Numbered from the stretch's first letter, positions 7,656 through 15,036 are shown. The stretch: DNA of 34,869 nucleotides from Natrialbaceae archaeon Tc-Br11_E2g14 (GCA_001564275.1 LKND01000028.1:1-34869), one strand, 5' to 3'. Program-made: numbers and translations. Notes: a model not told the origin generated them from the letters alone.

Positions 7656-8537
7656 TCAGTCCCCCGCCCCCGTCGCGGGGGCGCCGCCCGTCCACTCGGC
7701 AACCTGGTCGAGGGCGTCTCCGATGTCGGCTCCCGCGTCGGCCGCACGCTCTAAGAGCACGTCCGCCATGAACTCCTCGGTGCCGACCGCGCCGGCGTAC
7801 CAGATGCGTTGGCCGTCGACCTCGCCAGGGACGTCCCAGCCCGTGCGGTAGTCGTCGGTCAGCCCCATGTCCTCGGGGATGTCTTCCTGCGTGTGGAAGC
7901 CGTCGGAGATGAACAGCGGGACGACCACGACGTCGTCGGCGTCGACGTGGTCGGTCACGTCGTCGATTTCGGGCTCTTCGTCCATGTACAGCGCCTGTAC
8001 CTCGTCGAACCGGTCGAGGTCGCGAACCCGCTGCGTGTGATACTCGATGGCCTTCGCGGAGTTCTCGTTTCGCTCGGTGCCGTGGCCGACGACGACGAGC
8101 GCGACCCCCTCACCGACGTCTGGATCACCCGTCACGCTCTCGGCGCGCTGGACGATCACGTCGGTCATCGCATCGTGGGTCCCGACCGGCCCACAGTAGT
8201 GGACCGTCTTTGCGGCGTCGCCGACGTCGAGGGTGGCCTGACTGGCGCTCGTGCCGTCGGAGTCCCAGCGATCTGGGTCCCAATCCTCGAGTCTAAGTTC
8301 CCGCGGGATGACCTGTTCGGTGAAGTATCCCTCGCTGATGAACAGCGGAACGACGTATACCTCGTCGCTTTCGACGGTGCGGATGACCTCCCGGAAGGAG
8401 GGTTCTTCCTTCCAGAATCCCTCCCGGACTTCGTCGAACGCGCCGGTTTCCCGGATGGTGTCTGCGTGGTCGTACGTCGGCTGTGCAGAGCCTGGGCTCA
8501 GATGTGATCCGTGGGCTACGATGACCAATGCTTGCAT
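7656..8537 (-). CDS. cbiX: CbiX/SirB-type sirohydrochlorin chelatase (two-domain)
   Basis: 293 residues, the two-domain (CbiX-L) length. The N-terminal half starts MQALVIVAHGSHLSPGS with H9; the C-terminal half has VVGHGTERNENS with H152. The second metal-site region is VPLFISEGYFTEQVIP (residues 63-78) in the first half and VPLFISDGFHTQEDIP (206-221) in the second. Only the second has the His (H215) expected to pair with the first in metal binding. The family inserts Co2+ into sirohydrochlorin for cobalamin, or Fe2+ to make siroheme; metal choice cannot be read from sequence. Siroheme would also feed the AhbAB decarboxylase encoded 6.5 kb away. Leaderless start at 8537 behind a TATA-like box at 8561-8567. 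DR2241 follows 3 nt downstream. Confidence 0.88.
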   Translation of the reverse strand: MQALVIVAHGSHLSPGSAQPTYDHADTIRETGAFDEVREGFWKEEPSFREVIRTVESDEVYVVPLFISEGYFTEQVIPRELRLEDWDPDRWDSDGTSASQATLDVGDAAKTVHYCGPVGTHDAMTDVIVQRAESVTGDPDVGEGVALVVVGHGTERNENSAKAIEYHTQRVRDLDRFDEVQALYMDEEPEIDDVTDHVDADDVVVVPLFISDGFHTQEDIPEDMGLTDDYRTGWDVPGEVDGQRIWYAGAVGTEEFMADVLLERAADAGADIGDALDQVAEWTGGAPATGAGD

Positions 8538-8560
8538 ATCCTCGGGTTAGGACGGAGACG

Positions 8561-8567
8561 GTTTACT
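8561..8567 (-). promoter_or_regulatory. TATA-like box of cbiX
   Basis: Minus strand AGTAAAC, centred 27 nt upstream of the ATG at 8537, supporting a leaderless cbiX-DR2241 transcript. Confidence 0.5.
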
Positions 8568-8614
8568 CCCTTCGCTGTCGGTGGACGTCGCCGGGGCCTC
8601 GAAGGTACCCTGGA

Positions 8615-8627
8615 GTGACAGTGTCAC
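8615..8627. promoter_or_regulatory. Small palindrome upstream of cbiX, possible operator
   Basis: GTGAC-AGT-GTCAC, two perfect 5-bp half-sites with a 3-bp spacer, about 50 bp upstream of the cbiX TATA box and 166 bp downstream of the zinc-ribbon stop. It could be a regulator site; short palindromes also arise by chance. The rest of 8538-8792 holds no gene that I can support. Confidence 0.3.
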
Positions 8628-8792
8628 GACCTGTGGTGCAGCGCCGACGGTCGTGACGCCACACTCGAACGAGGGGCGACGACCGTGGCGACGCTCGAGC
8701 GAGAATGGGATGGTGGGCCCCAGCGGCTGGTGAGCCACAGGTGGGGGCCGTTTCGCGCACGCAATGGGGAGCCCCGACTGCCACCTGGGAGC

Positions 8793-8912
8793 CTAAAGTT
8801 CCATCAACGTTTCCGGACAGGCCAGCCAGTCACAGTCGCCACAGGCGAAGCCGGCTGGTTCGAGTTCGAGGGCGGTGGATTCACACTTCGGGCAGGTGCT
8901 GACGGTTGCCAT
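8793..8912 (-). CDS. 39-residue zinc-ribbon microprotein (CPxCG-like)
   Basis: ATG at 8912 to TAG at 8793, 39 residues, shorter than usual gene-calling limits. It begins MATVSTCPKC and continues to ACGDCDW, so two CxxC pairs (C7/C10 and C24/C27) are spaced as in a zinc ribbon, with one more Cys at C32. A TATA-like box (minus GTTTTATG, 8937-8944) is centred 28 nt upstream, giving a leaderless start. Haloarchaea are known to encode many such small zinc-finger proteins, some affecting growth, biofilm or motility; the role of this one is unknown. Both the Cys pairs and the promoter favour a real gene over chance. Confidence 0.8.
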   Translation of the reverse strand: MATVSTCPKCESTALELEPAGFACGDCDWLACPETLMEL

Positions 8913-8936
8913 ACTACGCCATTAGTTATACGAGTA

Positions 8937-8944
8937 CATAAAAC
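8937..8944 (-). promoter_or_regulatory. TATA-like box of the zinc-ribbon gene
   Basis: Minus strand GTTTTATG, centred 28 nt before the ATG at 8912. It lies in the AT-richest patch of the 8913-9151 intergenic region. I see no clear TATA box for the divergent FAD gene. Confidence 0.6.
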
Positions 8945-9151
8945 CCAGTCAACCCACCGCTGCTACGTCCCAATTTGCGACGAAAATCCAAGACAGCACC
9001 GGGTTCGCCGGCGTGGGCGGCCAATGGGCGAATGCGCTGACAGGCGCCTGGCCCAGGACGTAGAGGCAATCGAATCGCTCGGGTGGCTCCAGGCGCCGGC
9101 GACGGTCGCCGCCAGGGAACGGTTCTTGACTCCGGACCCCATTGAATCCGC

Positions 9152-10234
9152 ATGACACGCATCGGTATCGTTGGCGCGGGAGCCGCGGCCGCCGCCACCG
9201 CGTTCACCCTCCAGCGCACCCCGGAGGAGTTCGATATCACGGTTCTCGAGAAATCACGCGGGCTCTGTGGCCGAGCAGCGACCCGTCGTCGAGCGGGCTG
9301 TCGGTACGATTACGGCGCGAACTATCTGAAGGCCGACGACGACCGCGTGGTCGACCTCGTGACCGACACCCTCGACACCGACGGCCTGATCGACATCACC
9401 GACCCGATCTGGACGTTCGACGCCTCGGGGTCGATCGAGCCGGGTCGGGACGCCGACGCCCACAAGTGGGGTTACGAGTCCGGCCTGACCCAGATCGCGA
9501 AGCGGCTCTTCGCCCGGACGGAGGCCACCGTGCACCGCGAGACGCGGATCGAGGGGGTCGAACGTCGGGAGGCGACCGCAGCCGACGGCCCCCACGGGAA
9601 CGGCACCTGGCACGTGACCGATACCGAGGGCGGCGAGTGGGGGCCGTTCGACGCCCTCGTGCTCAATCCGCCCGCGCCACAGACCGCCACGCTGCTCGCC
9701 GACGCCGACTGGGCGGCCGACGAGCGCGAGGCCCTCCAGGCGGCCGTCGCCGACGTTCCCTACCGAGCCGTGTACACGGCCGTCTGTCACTATCCGTTCG
9801 AACTCGAGACCCCCTACTACGCCCTGGTGAACACGGACAAGGCCCACGACGTCGGCTGGATCGCTCGCGAGGAGTGCAAACCGGGTCACATCCCCGACGG
9901 CGAGTCCCTGCTCGTGATCCAGGCGGGCCACGAGTGGTCTGTGGCCCACGACGACGATCCACCCGAGCGGAACGTGGCGACGCTGGCCGCACGCGCCGCC
10001 GACATCCTCGAGGACGACCGACTCACCGAGCCGGACTGGACGGATCACCAGGGGTGGCGCTACGCCCTCCCCGAGGCCGGCGTCGACCTCGAGCCGGTCC
10101 GGGCCGCCGAGGCGTCGGGGGTGTACTGCATTGGGGACTGGGTGGCCGGTGAAAGTCGACTCCACGCCGCGCTCCGAAACGGGCTCGACACCGGCGAACG
10201 CCTGGCAGCAGCGTCCGGGACCGACCACGCATGA
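9152..10234 (+). CDS. Renalase-like FAD-dependent oxidoreductase
   Basis: 360 residues. The N-terminus MTRIGIVGAGAAAA is the Rossmann dinucleotide-binding loop (G8, G10). LEKSRGLCGRAATRR (residues 32-46) and YDYGANYLK (52-60) match the renalase/amine-oxidase-like signature in which the FAD ribose-binding Glu and a GGRxATR element follow. A C-terminal YCIGDWVAG followed by an N(G)LDTGERLA-type helix is the second FAD-binding motif (GD). The enzyme is soluble; substrate unknown, with NAD(P)H isomers or amines as candidates from the family. It stands alone: divergent from the zinc-ribbon gene and convergent with the rhomboid gene, with a structured element between them. C-terminal and N-terminal FAD motifs are both intact, so it is probably functional. 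Confidence 0.85.
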   Translation: MTRIGIVGAGAAAAATAFTLQRTPEEFDITVLEKSRGLCGRAATRRRAGCRYDYGANYLKADDDRVVDLVTDTLDTDGLIDITDPIWTFDASGSIEPGRDADAHKWGYESGLTQIAKRLFARTEATVHRETRIEGVERREATAADGPHGNGTWHVTDTEGGEWGPFDALVLNPPAPQTATLLADADWAADEREALQAAVADVPYRAVYTAVCHYPFELETPYYALVNTDKAHDVGWIAREECKPGHIPDGESLLVIQAGHEWSVAHDDDPPERNVATLAARAADILEDDRLTEPDWTDHQGWRYALPEAGVDLEPVRAAEASGVYCIGDWVAGESRLHAALRNGLDTGERLAAASGTDHA

Positions 10235-10351
10235 GATCGCCGACAGCGGGATTCGAGGCGACTCGAGCGTGCTGTGGCTTGCAGGCCTCGATACGGCATC
10301 AGTCGGACGAAAGGGGACTGAATCGGCAGACTACAGAAAATGTATCTATGC

Positions 10352-10368
10352 ACTTCAAAGAGTGAAGT
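10352..10368. repeat. Short inverted repeat in the convergent intergenic region
   Basis: ACTTCA-aagag-TGAAGT, a perfect 6-bp inverted repeat 118 nt after the FAD oxidoreductase stop, in an AT-richer stretch. It may form part of a terminator for that gene. It precedes the larger hairpin at 10384-10455. Confidence 0.4.
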
Positions 10369-10383
10369 CAACCGGTTCATGCG

Positions 10384-10455
10384 GGTTAGTGTCGTCTCTT
10401 ACCGGTGAGTGCCAGCCCGGGTTCGGGACTCACCGGTAAACAGTCACACTAAACC
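10384..10455. other. Two-level hairpin element between convergent genes
   Basis: The inner stem is a perfect 12-bp inverted repeat, TTACCGGTGAGT (10399-10410) with ACTCACCGGTAA (10428-10439). Inside it CCCG (10416-10419) pairs with CGGG (10424-10427) around a GGTT loop. Outside it GGTTAGTGT (10384-10392) pairs with ACACTAAACC (10446-10455) with one bulged A, and two 6-nt strands form a symmetric internal loop. The whole lies between the FAD oxidoreductase and rhomboid genes, both of which read toward it. It could be a bidirectional terminator or processing signal, a small RNA, or a protein-binding palindrome. It lacks the U-tract usual for archaeal terminators, and I do not recognise it as any RNA family. 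The rest of 10235-10483 holds no gene. Confidence 0.7.
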
Positions 10456-10483
10456 GTATCAGTGGCCCGGCAGTGAGAGTCCC

Positions 10484-12370
10484 TCAGTACGTCTCCGCTT
10501 CGGCCACCTGTACCGTGGTTTCCTCGTGTTCGACGATCACACGATCGACGCCGTCGACCGCCTCGGTTCGGACCTCGAGGTCCCCGAGGGTGGTCGAGTC
10601 CCCGGTCTCGGGGATCGTCGCGCTCCCGACGACCTCGCCGTCGACGGCCGCCTCGAGTTCGAAGCCGTCCTCGGTCGCCACGAGCGTGAGAGTGTGGCCG
10701 TCAACGGCGGCGTTTGCCGTCGCCGAATCCGCCGTGTAGACGCGCTCTGAGTCCTCGTCTTCCGCGTCGGCATCCGACAGATCCACCGCGTAGACGGTGT
10801 CGTTCCCGACGACCTCCCAGCCGGTGCGCTCGGCGTGAACGGCATCGCGCCAACCGACGGAACCGACAGCGACGGTCGTGTTTCCGTCGTGGGCCAACAC
10901 GTCCGGTCTGGTGTCGGTGGTCCAGAAGTTGCGATCGGCGCTGGCGACGACGACGCCGTCGAGTTCGCTGGCAAAGAACTCGTCGTCGCCGACGTCGACA
11001 CCGGGGGTCTGACCGCTGGTTTCGTTCGACACGTAGGTGACGGTGTAATCGCCGCGTTCGACCCCGGTCTGGGGGACGGCGTCGTCCGCGACGACACCCA
11101 GGCTCAGGGGGAGGCTGGGCGCGGCGACGAGGATGGTGAAGACGACGAGACAGACGACGGCGCTCTGACGCACGGTCATCGGGCCCGTACCTCGCAGGCT
11201 CGAGGGAACGAACGCCGCGAGCGCTGGCGTCCCGAGAACGGCGACGAACACCCCCATGACGATGGCCACCAGAGCCACCGGTTCGCCCAGGACGGCCGCC
11301 GCGACCACCAGCACGACGAACAGCGCGAGGAGGGCGCTGAGCCACAGGCCGGCGAGTTGCCGGCGATTCGGGGCGAACCGACTCTCAGAGAGCGGTTCCG
11401 GGAGTTCACGGGTGCTGCCGGCCACGGCGACGGTCACGACCACCGCCAACAGAAACACGAGAATTACCCCAGCGCCGCGGTAGAGCGCGAAGGTGTCGTC
11501 TCCGACCGGCCAGGCGAGCAACCAGAGCGACTGTGCGAGGCCGAGCAGGATCATCGCGGCGAACACGGCACCGGCAGATGGTCGCCGTCCGCGGTGCGAC
11601 AGCAGGGCGATACCGACCATCACGCCCAGGAGAAAGCCGAGGAGGTGGGCCTGGAACCCGATCCCGGCCCACGCGGGCGGCGACGGGGCACCCGATTCGA
11701 TCCCCTCGCGAACGATCGGCGTGGCCATCGCCGTCACCAGCAGGCTCACCGCCGAGGTGGCGACCACGCCGACGATCGACGCCAGCGGATAGGTGACGAG
11801 AGCGAAGCCGAAGATGGCGAACACCGCCCCCGAGAAGCCGAGGCCCGGGCCCAGCGAGAACGTGGACGTGACGAGGGCAGCTCCAAGCAGTGCCCCGGGG
11901 AAGATCACGAACGCTCGAGCCCACGGGTTCGTGAGGGGACCGTCTCCGCCGCCCTGGCCGCCGTCGGCCCTGTCTTTCTGGGAGGCGCGAGCTGCTCGAC
12001 GGCGCGGCGGGTAGTGACTCCAGACGTACTCGGCGATGGGCGCGAAGACGACCGTCGCGGTCATGTTCGAGATGAGATGGCCCGGATTGCCGTGGGCGAT
12101 CCCGGCCGTCAGGATCCCCGTCGGGTAGAAGTACGACCACGAGATGTAGGCGTAGATGACCGGCTCACTCCAGTGTCGAAGGCCACCCTGTGCGAACAGG
12201 TAGAAGCCGACGACGACGGCAACGGTGACGAGCGTCCCCCACGGAATTCCGTACAGAAACCGTGCCTCGAGCCTCGAGCGCCAGGCGCCCCGGTCGAGGA
12301 TCGTCAAGGCGTATCCCGCCACGACCACCATGGTGACCGCGAGGGCGAGTTGTGTCGGCGAAAGCACCAT
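10484..12370 (-). CDS. Rhomboid-family intramembrane serine protease with large C-terminal extension
   Basis: 628 residues, much longer than a bare rhomboid domain. Hydrophobic segments lie at about 6-26, 41-60, 70-92, 98-115, 152-172, 178-215, 236-256 and 266-288, then further ones near 300-318, 340-375 and 400-425. The catalytic set is visible: IAHGNPGHLISNM (residues 91-103) for the oxyanion-side His/Asn, GFSG with the nucleophile S180, and AHLLGF with H242. An Arg/Lys-rich cytosolic-looking loop (122-145) interrupts the core. After the last membrane segment, residues about 427-628 form an acidic, beta-rich soluble region, probably extracellular, that I do not recognise. A TATA-like box 28 nt before the ATG at 12370 supports the start. 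Substrate unknown. It follows cofG on the same strand but has its own promoter. Confidence 0.85.
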   Translation of the reverse strand: MVLSPTQLALAVTMVVVAGYALTILDRGAWRSRLEARFLYGIPWGTLVTVAVVVGFYLFAQGGLRHWSEPVIYAYISWSYFYPTGILTAGIAHGNPGHLISNMTATVVFAPIAEYVWSHYPPRRRAARASQKDRADGGQGGGDGPLTNPWARAFVIFPGALLGAALVTSTFSLGPGLGFSGAVFAIFGFALVTYPLASIVGVVATSAVSLLVTAMATPIVREGIESGAPSPPAWAGIGFQAHLLGFLLGVMVGIALLSHRGRRPSAGAVFAAMILLGLAQSLWLLAWPVGDDTFALYRGAGVILVFLLAVVVTVAVAGSTRELPEPLSESRFAPNRRQLAGLWLSALLALFVVLVVAAAVLGEPVALVAIVMGVFVAVLGTPALAAFVPSSLRGTGPMTVRQSAVVCLVVFTILVAAPSLPLSLGVVADDAVPQTGVERGDYTVTYVSNETSGQTPGVDVGDDEFFASELDGVVVASADRNFWTTDTRPDVLAHDGNTTVAVGSVGWRDAVHAERTGWEVVGNDTVYAVDLSDADAEDEDSERVYTADSATANAAVDGHTLTLVATEDGFELEAAVDGEVVGSATIPETGDSTTLGDLEVRTEAVDGVDRVIVEHEETTVQVAEAETY

Positions 12371-12394
12371 TGTGCCTGACTCGGGAGACCACGC

Positions 12395-12402
12395 GCATAA
12401 GT
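12395..12402 (-). promoter_or_regulatory. TATA-like box of the rhomboid gene
   Basis: Minus strand ACTTATGC centred 28 nt upstream of the ATG at 12370; leaderless spacing. Confidence 0.5.
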
Positions 12403-12471
12403 GTTTGACATGGCGAAGGGCTCAACGCGTCGACTGCAAGCGAGTCCAGGACTCCGACCATCGGCGTGAGC

Positions 12472-13689
12472 TCAATCGCGCTCGTAGCCGTCTGCCGCCT
12501 CGAGGGCCGCCTCGATCCGGGGTGAGATCCACTGGCGCTCTTCCCCGGCGGCCGCGTTCGATCTCGAGCCCGAGTCGTCCTCGAGCGCGGCGTCGTCCGC
12601 CTCATACCCGAGCGCGGCGTCGTCCGCATTTTCTTCGTCCGTGACGTCCTCCGCATCACCCTCGACCGGCGTCTCGTTACGATAGGCTGGCGGCAGGAAC
12701 CGATCGTAAATCGGCAACCGTTCACGGAGTGGCACACCAGCCGTCTCCGCGACAGCCTCGAGCTCCGAAAGCGCTGGCCACGCGTAGTCGGGATTGATGT
12801 GGTCGTCGGTCACGGGCGAGACGCCGCCGAGGTCGTCGATACCACAGTCGACCAGCTCCCTCGCGGGGGCGAGGTTAGGGGGCACCTGCACCGAGACGTC
12901 GTCAGGCAGGGCAACTCGGGCCATTGCCGTCACCCGACGAAGCGTCTCGAGATCTGGCGTCCCGCCGTCCCAGCGCTCGTTGTCCACGACGGGCTGGACG
13001 ATCACCTCCTGGATGTGGCCGTAGCGCTCGTGCAGTGTGGCGATCGAGAGGAGACTCTCCGCGCGGTCCCGCCAGTCCTCGCCGATGCCGACGAGGATGC
13101 CCGTCGTGAACGCCACGTCGAGTTCGCCCGCGTTCCGGATCGTCCGCAAGCGCTGGGCGGGCGATTTTTGACGGGGGCCGGCGTGTGCGTCCACGTTCGC
13201 CGTCGTCTCGAGCATGACGCCCATGCTGGCGTTGACGTCGGCGACCAGTGCCAGCTGTTCGCGGGTCTGATCCCCGGGGTTCGAGTGCGGGAGGAGCCCC
13301 TCCTCGAGGGCGACCACGCAGGCAGCTCGCAGATACTCGTGGATGGACTCGTACCCCCAGCTCGCCAGCTGCTCGTGGATCGCGGTGTACCGGCCGTCGG
13401 GATCGTCGCCGAAGGTGAAGAGAGCCTCCGTACAGCCAGCCTCGGCTCCACGGCGACAGATGTCCCGAACGTCCTCGAGGGAGAGCACCGAGGCCGAGCC
13501 GGGCGGATCGAAGTACGTACAGTAAGTGCAGGTGTACCGACAGGCAGTCGTCAGGGGAACGAACACGTTTCGGCAGTACGAGAGTGTCGGGGCGGGATCG
13601 ACGGCAGCCGGGGTGACCGACAGCAGCGCGTCAACGGCTGACTCCTCGATCGGCAGGTCGACGGTCTCGAGTTCGCCCCGAACGGTCAT
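12472..13689 (-). CDS. cofG: CofG, 7,8-didemethyl-8-hydroxy-5-deazariboflavin (FO) synthase subunit 1
   Basis: 405 residues from the ATG at 13689. The radical-SAM motif CRYTCTYC (C50, C54, C57) has the CxxxCxxC spacing that holds the 4Fe-4S cluster. Downstream blocks typical of CofG follow, including FTFGDDPDGRY, LLPHSNPG, SMGVMLETTA, TTGILVGIGED and VQPPVNL-like NLAPARELVDCGIDDLGG. With CofH, CofG joins a tyrosine-derived radical product to the ribityl-pyrimidine to form FO, the F420 chromophore. cofH is not in this window. A longer in-frame start at 13743 exists, but the TATA-like box at 13715-13721 fits 13689. Beyond the usual end there is an acidic tail of about 60 residues containing a 9-residue duplication. 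F420 users are nearby (LLM oxidoreductase at 19967). Confidence 0.93.
   Translation of the reverse strand: MTVRGELETVDLPIEESAVDALLSVTPAAVDPAPTLSYCRNVFVPLTTACRYTCTYCTYFDPPGSASVLSLEDVRDICRRGAEAGCTEALFTFGDDPDGRYTAIHEQLASWGYESIHEYLRAACVVALEEGLLPHSNPGDQTREQLALVADVNASMGVMLETTANVDAHAGPRQKSPAQRLRTIRNAGELDVAFTTGILVGIGEDWRDRAESLLSIATLHERYGHIQEVIVQPVVDNERWDGGTPDLETLRRVTAMARVALPDDVSVQVPPNLAPARELVDCGIDDLGGVSPVTDDHINPDYAWPALSELEAVAETAGVPLRERLPIYDRFLPPAYRNETPVEGDAEDVTDEENADDAALGYEADDAALEDDSGSRSNAAAGEERQWISPRIEAALEAADGYERD
12582..12627 (-). repeat. 27-bp-period duplication in the cofG tail
   Basis: A 19-bp identical sequence occurs at 12582-12600 and 12609-12627. On the minus strand it encodes ADDAALGYE then ADDAALEDD, a 9-residue duplication inside the acidic C-terminal tail of CofG. 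Probably slippage in a dispensable linker. Confidence 0.8.
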
Positions 13690-13714
13690 CGTCTCGAAGG
13701 GAGACACCCCGCGC

Positions 13715-13721
13715 GTAAAAC
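13715..13721 (-). promoter_or_regulatory. TATA-like box of cofG
   Basis: Minus strand GTTTTAC centred 29 nt before the ATG at 13689. It decides between this start and the in-frame ATG at 13743. Confidence 0.55.
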
Positions 13722-13799
13722 ACTTACACGTCGTGTCAGCCACGGCCGGCTCCGGCGGGGAATCGGTCGTCGCTCGTGAGAGTCTCTGTCGGGTAACCC

Positions 13800-13807
13800 T
13801 TTTTTAC
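13800..13807 (+). promoter_or_regulatory. TATA-like box of the PhoU-TrkA_C gene
   Basis: TTTTTTAC centred 25 nt before the ATG at 13828, a leaderless arrangement. It is divergent from the cofG promoter about 80 bp away. Confidence 0.55.
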
Positions 13808-13827
13808 GTCCGCGGAGTCGGTTCCGT

Positions 13828-15036
13828 ATGGACCCACCCGTGGACGACGCGCCCTCGAAGGCGATCGAATACGAACCGGTCAGCGTCAAGGACGTCCTCG
13901 TCGAGATGAAAGACACCGCAGAGCTGTTGATCGATCTCTCCTATGCGGCCGTCTTACACCGCAACGAGGACCTCGCCCGGGAGGTCATCAGACTCGAGTC
14001 ACGAATGGACCGCCTCGAGATGCGGGCCTGGATGAGCCTGATGATGGCCGCGCGGAACCCCACCGACGCCGAGGAACTGGCTCCCGTCTTCGGCATCGTC
14101 GGGGCCGCCGACCAGATCAGCGACGCCGCTGGCGACGTCGCGAAGGTGTTGCTCGAGGATATCGGCCTCCCCGAGGCCATGCGCGAGGCGCTCCCGGAGG
14201 CCGTCGAGTCACTGGTTCGAGGTATCGTCGTCGCCGACTCGTCGTACGCCGACCGCACGCTCAAAGGGATCAACCTCGAGTCCGAAACCGGCGTCCGTGT
14301 GATCGCCCTCCGTCGTGGCGATGAGTGGTTGCTCAACCCCGGCCCCGAAACCACCCTCCGGGTCGACGACGTGGCGTTCATGCGTGGCCCCGACGCCGGG
14401 CTCGAGGTCGCCTACGAGGAGGTGACCGGTTTGGCTCACGAGCCGCTGACCGCCGAGCCACCGGATCTGGCCGACCTCGAGCGGGCCGTCGACACCATCG
14501 TCCACATGAAGAACCTCTCGGAACTCGCCGTCGATCTGGCCTACAGCAGCGTTCTCTTCGACAGCGAGGGGCTCGCTGAGGAGGTCAAAAACCTGGAGAT
14601 CGAGGTCGACGCCCTCGAATCCCGATTCGAGGCGTGGACGCTGCAGGCGGCCGCCGACGCGCCCGATCCGGTCAAGCTGCGCGGCTTGATACACCTGGGC
14701 CGAGCCACGGAGAGCATCAGCGACGCTGCCCTGGATATCAGCGAGGGGCTCTTCCGTGGCATCGACGTCCATCCCGTCGTGACCATGGCCGTCGAGGAGA
14801 GCGACGAGTTACTCACGCGCATCGAGATCGAGCCCAACAGCGAACTCGTCGGCCAGCAGGTCGTGGGGGGTATCCTCGAGACCGAGACGCCCCTGTCGGT
14901 CATCGCGGTCCGGCGGCCCGAGGAGGGGTGGTTGCTGGTCGGCGATGCGGACGAAACCCTCAGAGCCGGTGACGTGATCATCGGCAAAGGGACGCGGACG
15001 ACGAGTGCGGCCGTCGCCGAACTCGGACAGGCCTGA
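13828..15036 (+). CDS. Duplicated PhoU-like/TrkA_C protein (potassium transport regulator)
   Basis: 402 residues in two similar halves. Helical PhoU-like units lie at about 20-115 and 217-315: compare ELLIDLSYAAVLHRNEDLA with ELAVDLAYSSVLFDSEGLA, and AADQISDAAGDVAK with ATESISDAALDISE. Each is followed by a TrkA_C (RCK_C) ligand-binding unit at about 130-195 and 325-402, ending in segments such as DDVAFMRGPDAG and GDVIIGKGTRT. No membrane segment is present, so it acts in the cytosol. TrkA_C domains regulate K+ channels and transporters, often by binding c-di-AMP or nucleotides. In this haloarchaeal architecture the partner is not known; a K+ transporter or the antiporter at 16180-18030 are candidates. 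Its stop codon abuts the AhbAB stop with no gap. Confidence 0.85.
   Translation: MDPPVDDAPSKAIEYEPVSVKDVLVEMKDTAELLIDLSYAAVLHRNEDLAREVIRLESRMDRLEMRAWMSLMMAARNPTDAEELAPVFGIVGAADQISDAAGDVAKVLLEDIGLPEAMREALPEAVESLVRGIVVADSSYADRTLKGINLESETGVRVIALRRGDEWLLNPGPETTLRVDDVAFMRGPDAGLEVAYEEVTGLAHEPLTAEPPDLADLERAVDTIVHMKNLSELAVDLAYSSVLFDSEGLAEEVKNLEIEVDALESRFEAWTLQAAADAPDPVKLRGLIHLGRATESISDAALDISEGLFRGIDVHPVVTMAVEESDELLTRIEIEPNSELVGQQVVGGILETETPLSVIAVRRPEEGWLLVGDADETLRAGDVIIGKGTRTTSAAVAELGQA

Noticed and set aside
6903..7754. Plus-strand open frame of 283 codons
   Set aside because: Antisense to the DR2241 and cbiX genes and crossing their junction; no recognisable domain.
8547..8738. 63-codon minus-strand frame upstream of cbiX
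   Set aside because: No promoter at the right distance, low-complexity Pro/Ser/Thr composition, and it spans the cbiX TATA box region and the palindrome.
8685..9155. 156-codon plus-strand frame
   Set aside because: It runs antisense through the zinc-ribbon gene and its promoter into the FAD gene start; Arg-rich and domainless.
9254..10228. 324-codon minus-strand frame
   Set aside because: Shadow of the FAD oxidoreductase, whose cofactor motifs are clear.
10410..10439. tRNA fragment, because of GGTTCGGG
   Set aside because: No acceptor stem, anticodon arm or CCA-compatible end can be drawn around it; the sequence is better explained by the nested hairpin.
10835..12379. 514-codon plus-strand frame
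   Set aside because: Antisense to the rhomboid gene; the translation is a His/Asp/Arg-rich string mirroring membrane-helix codons.
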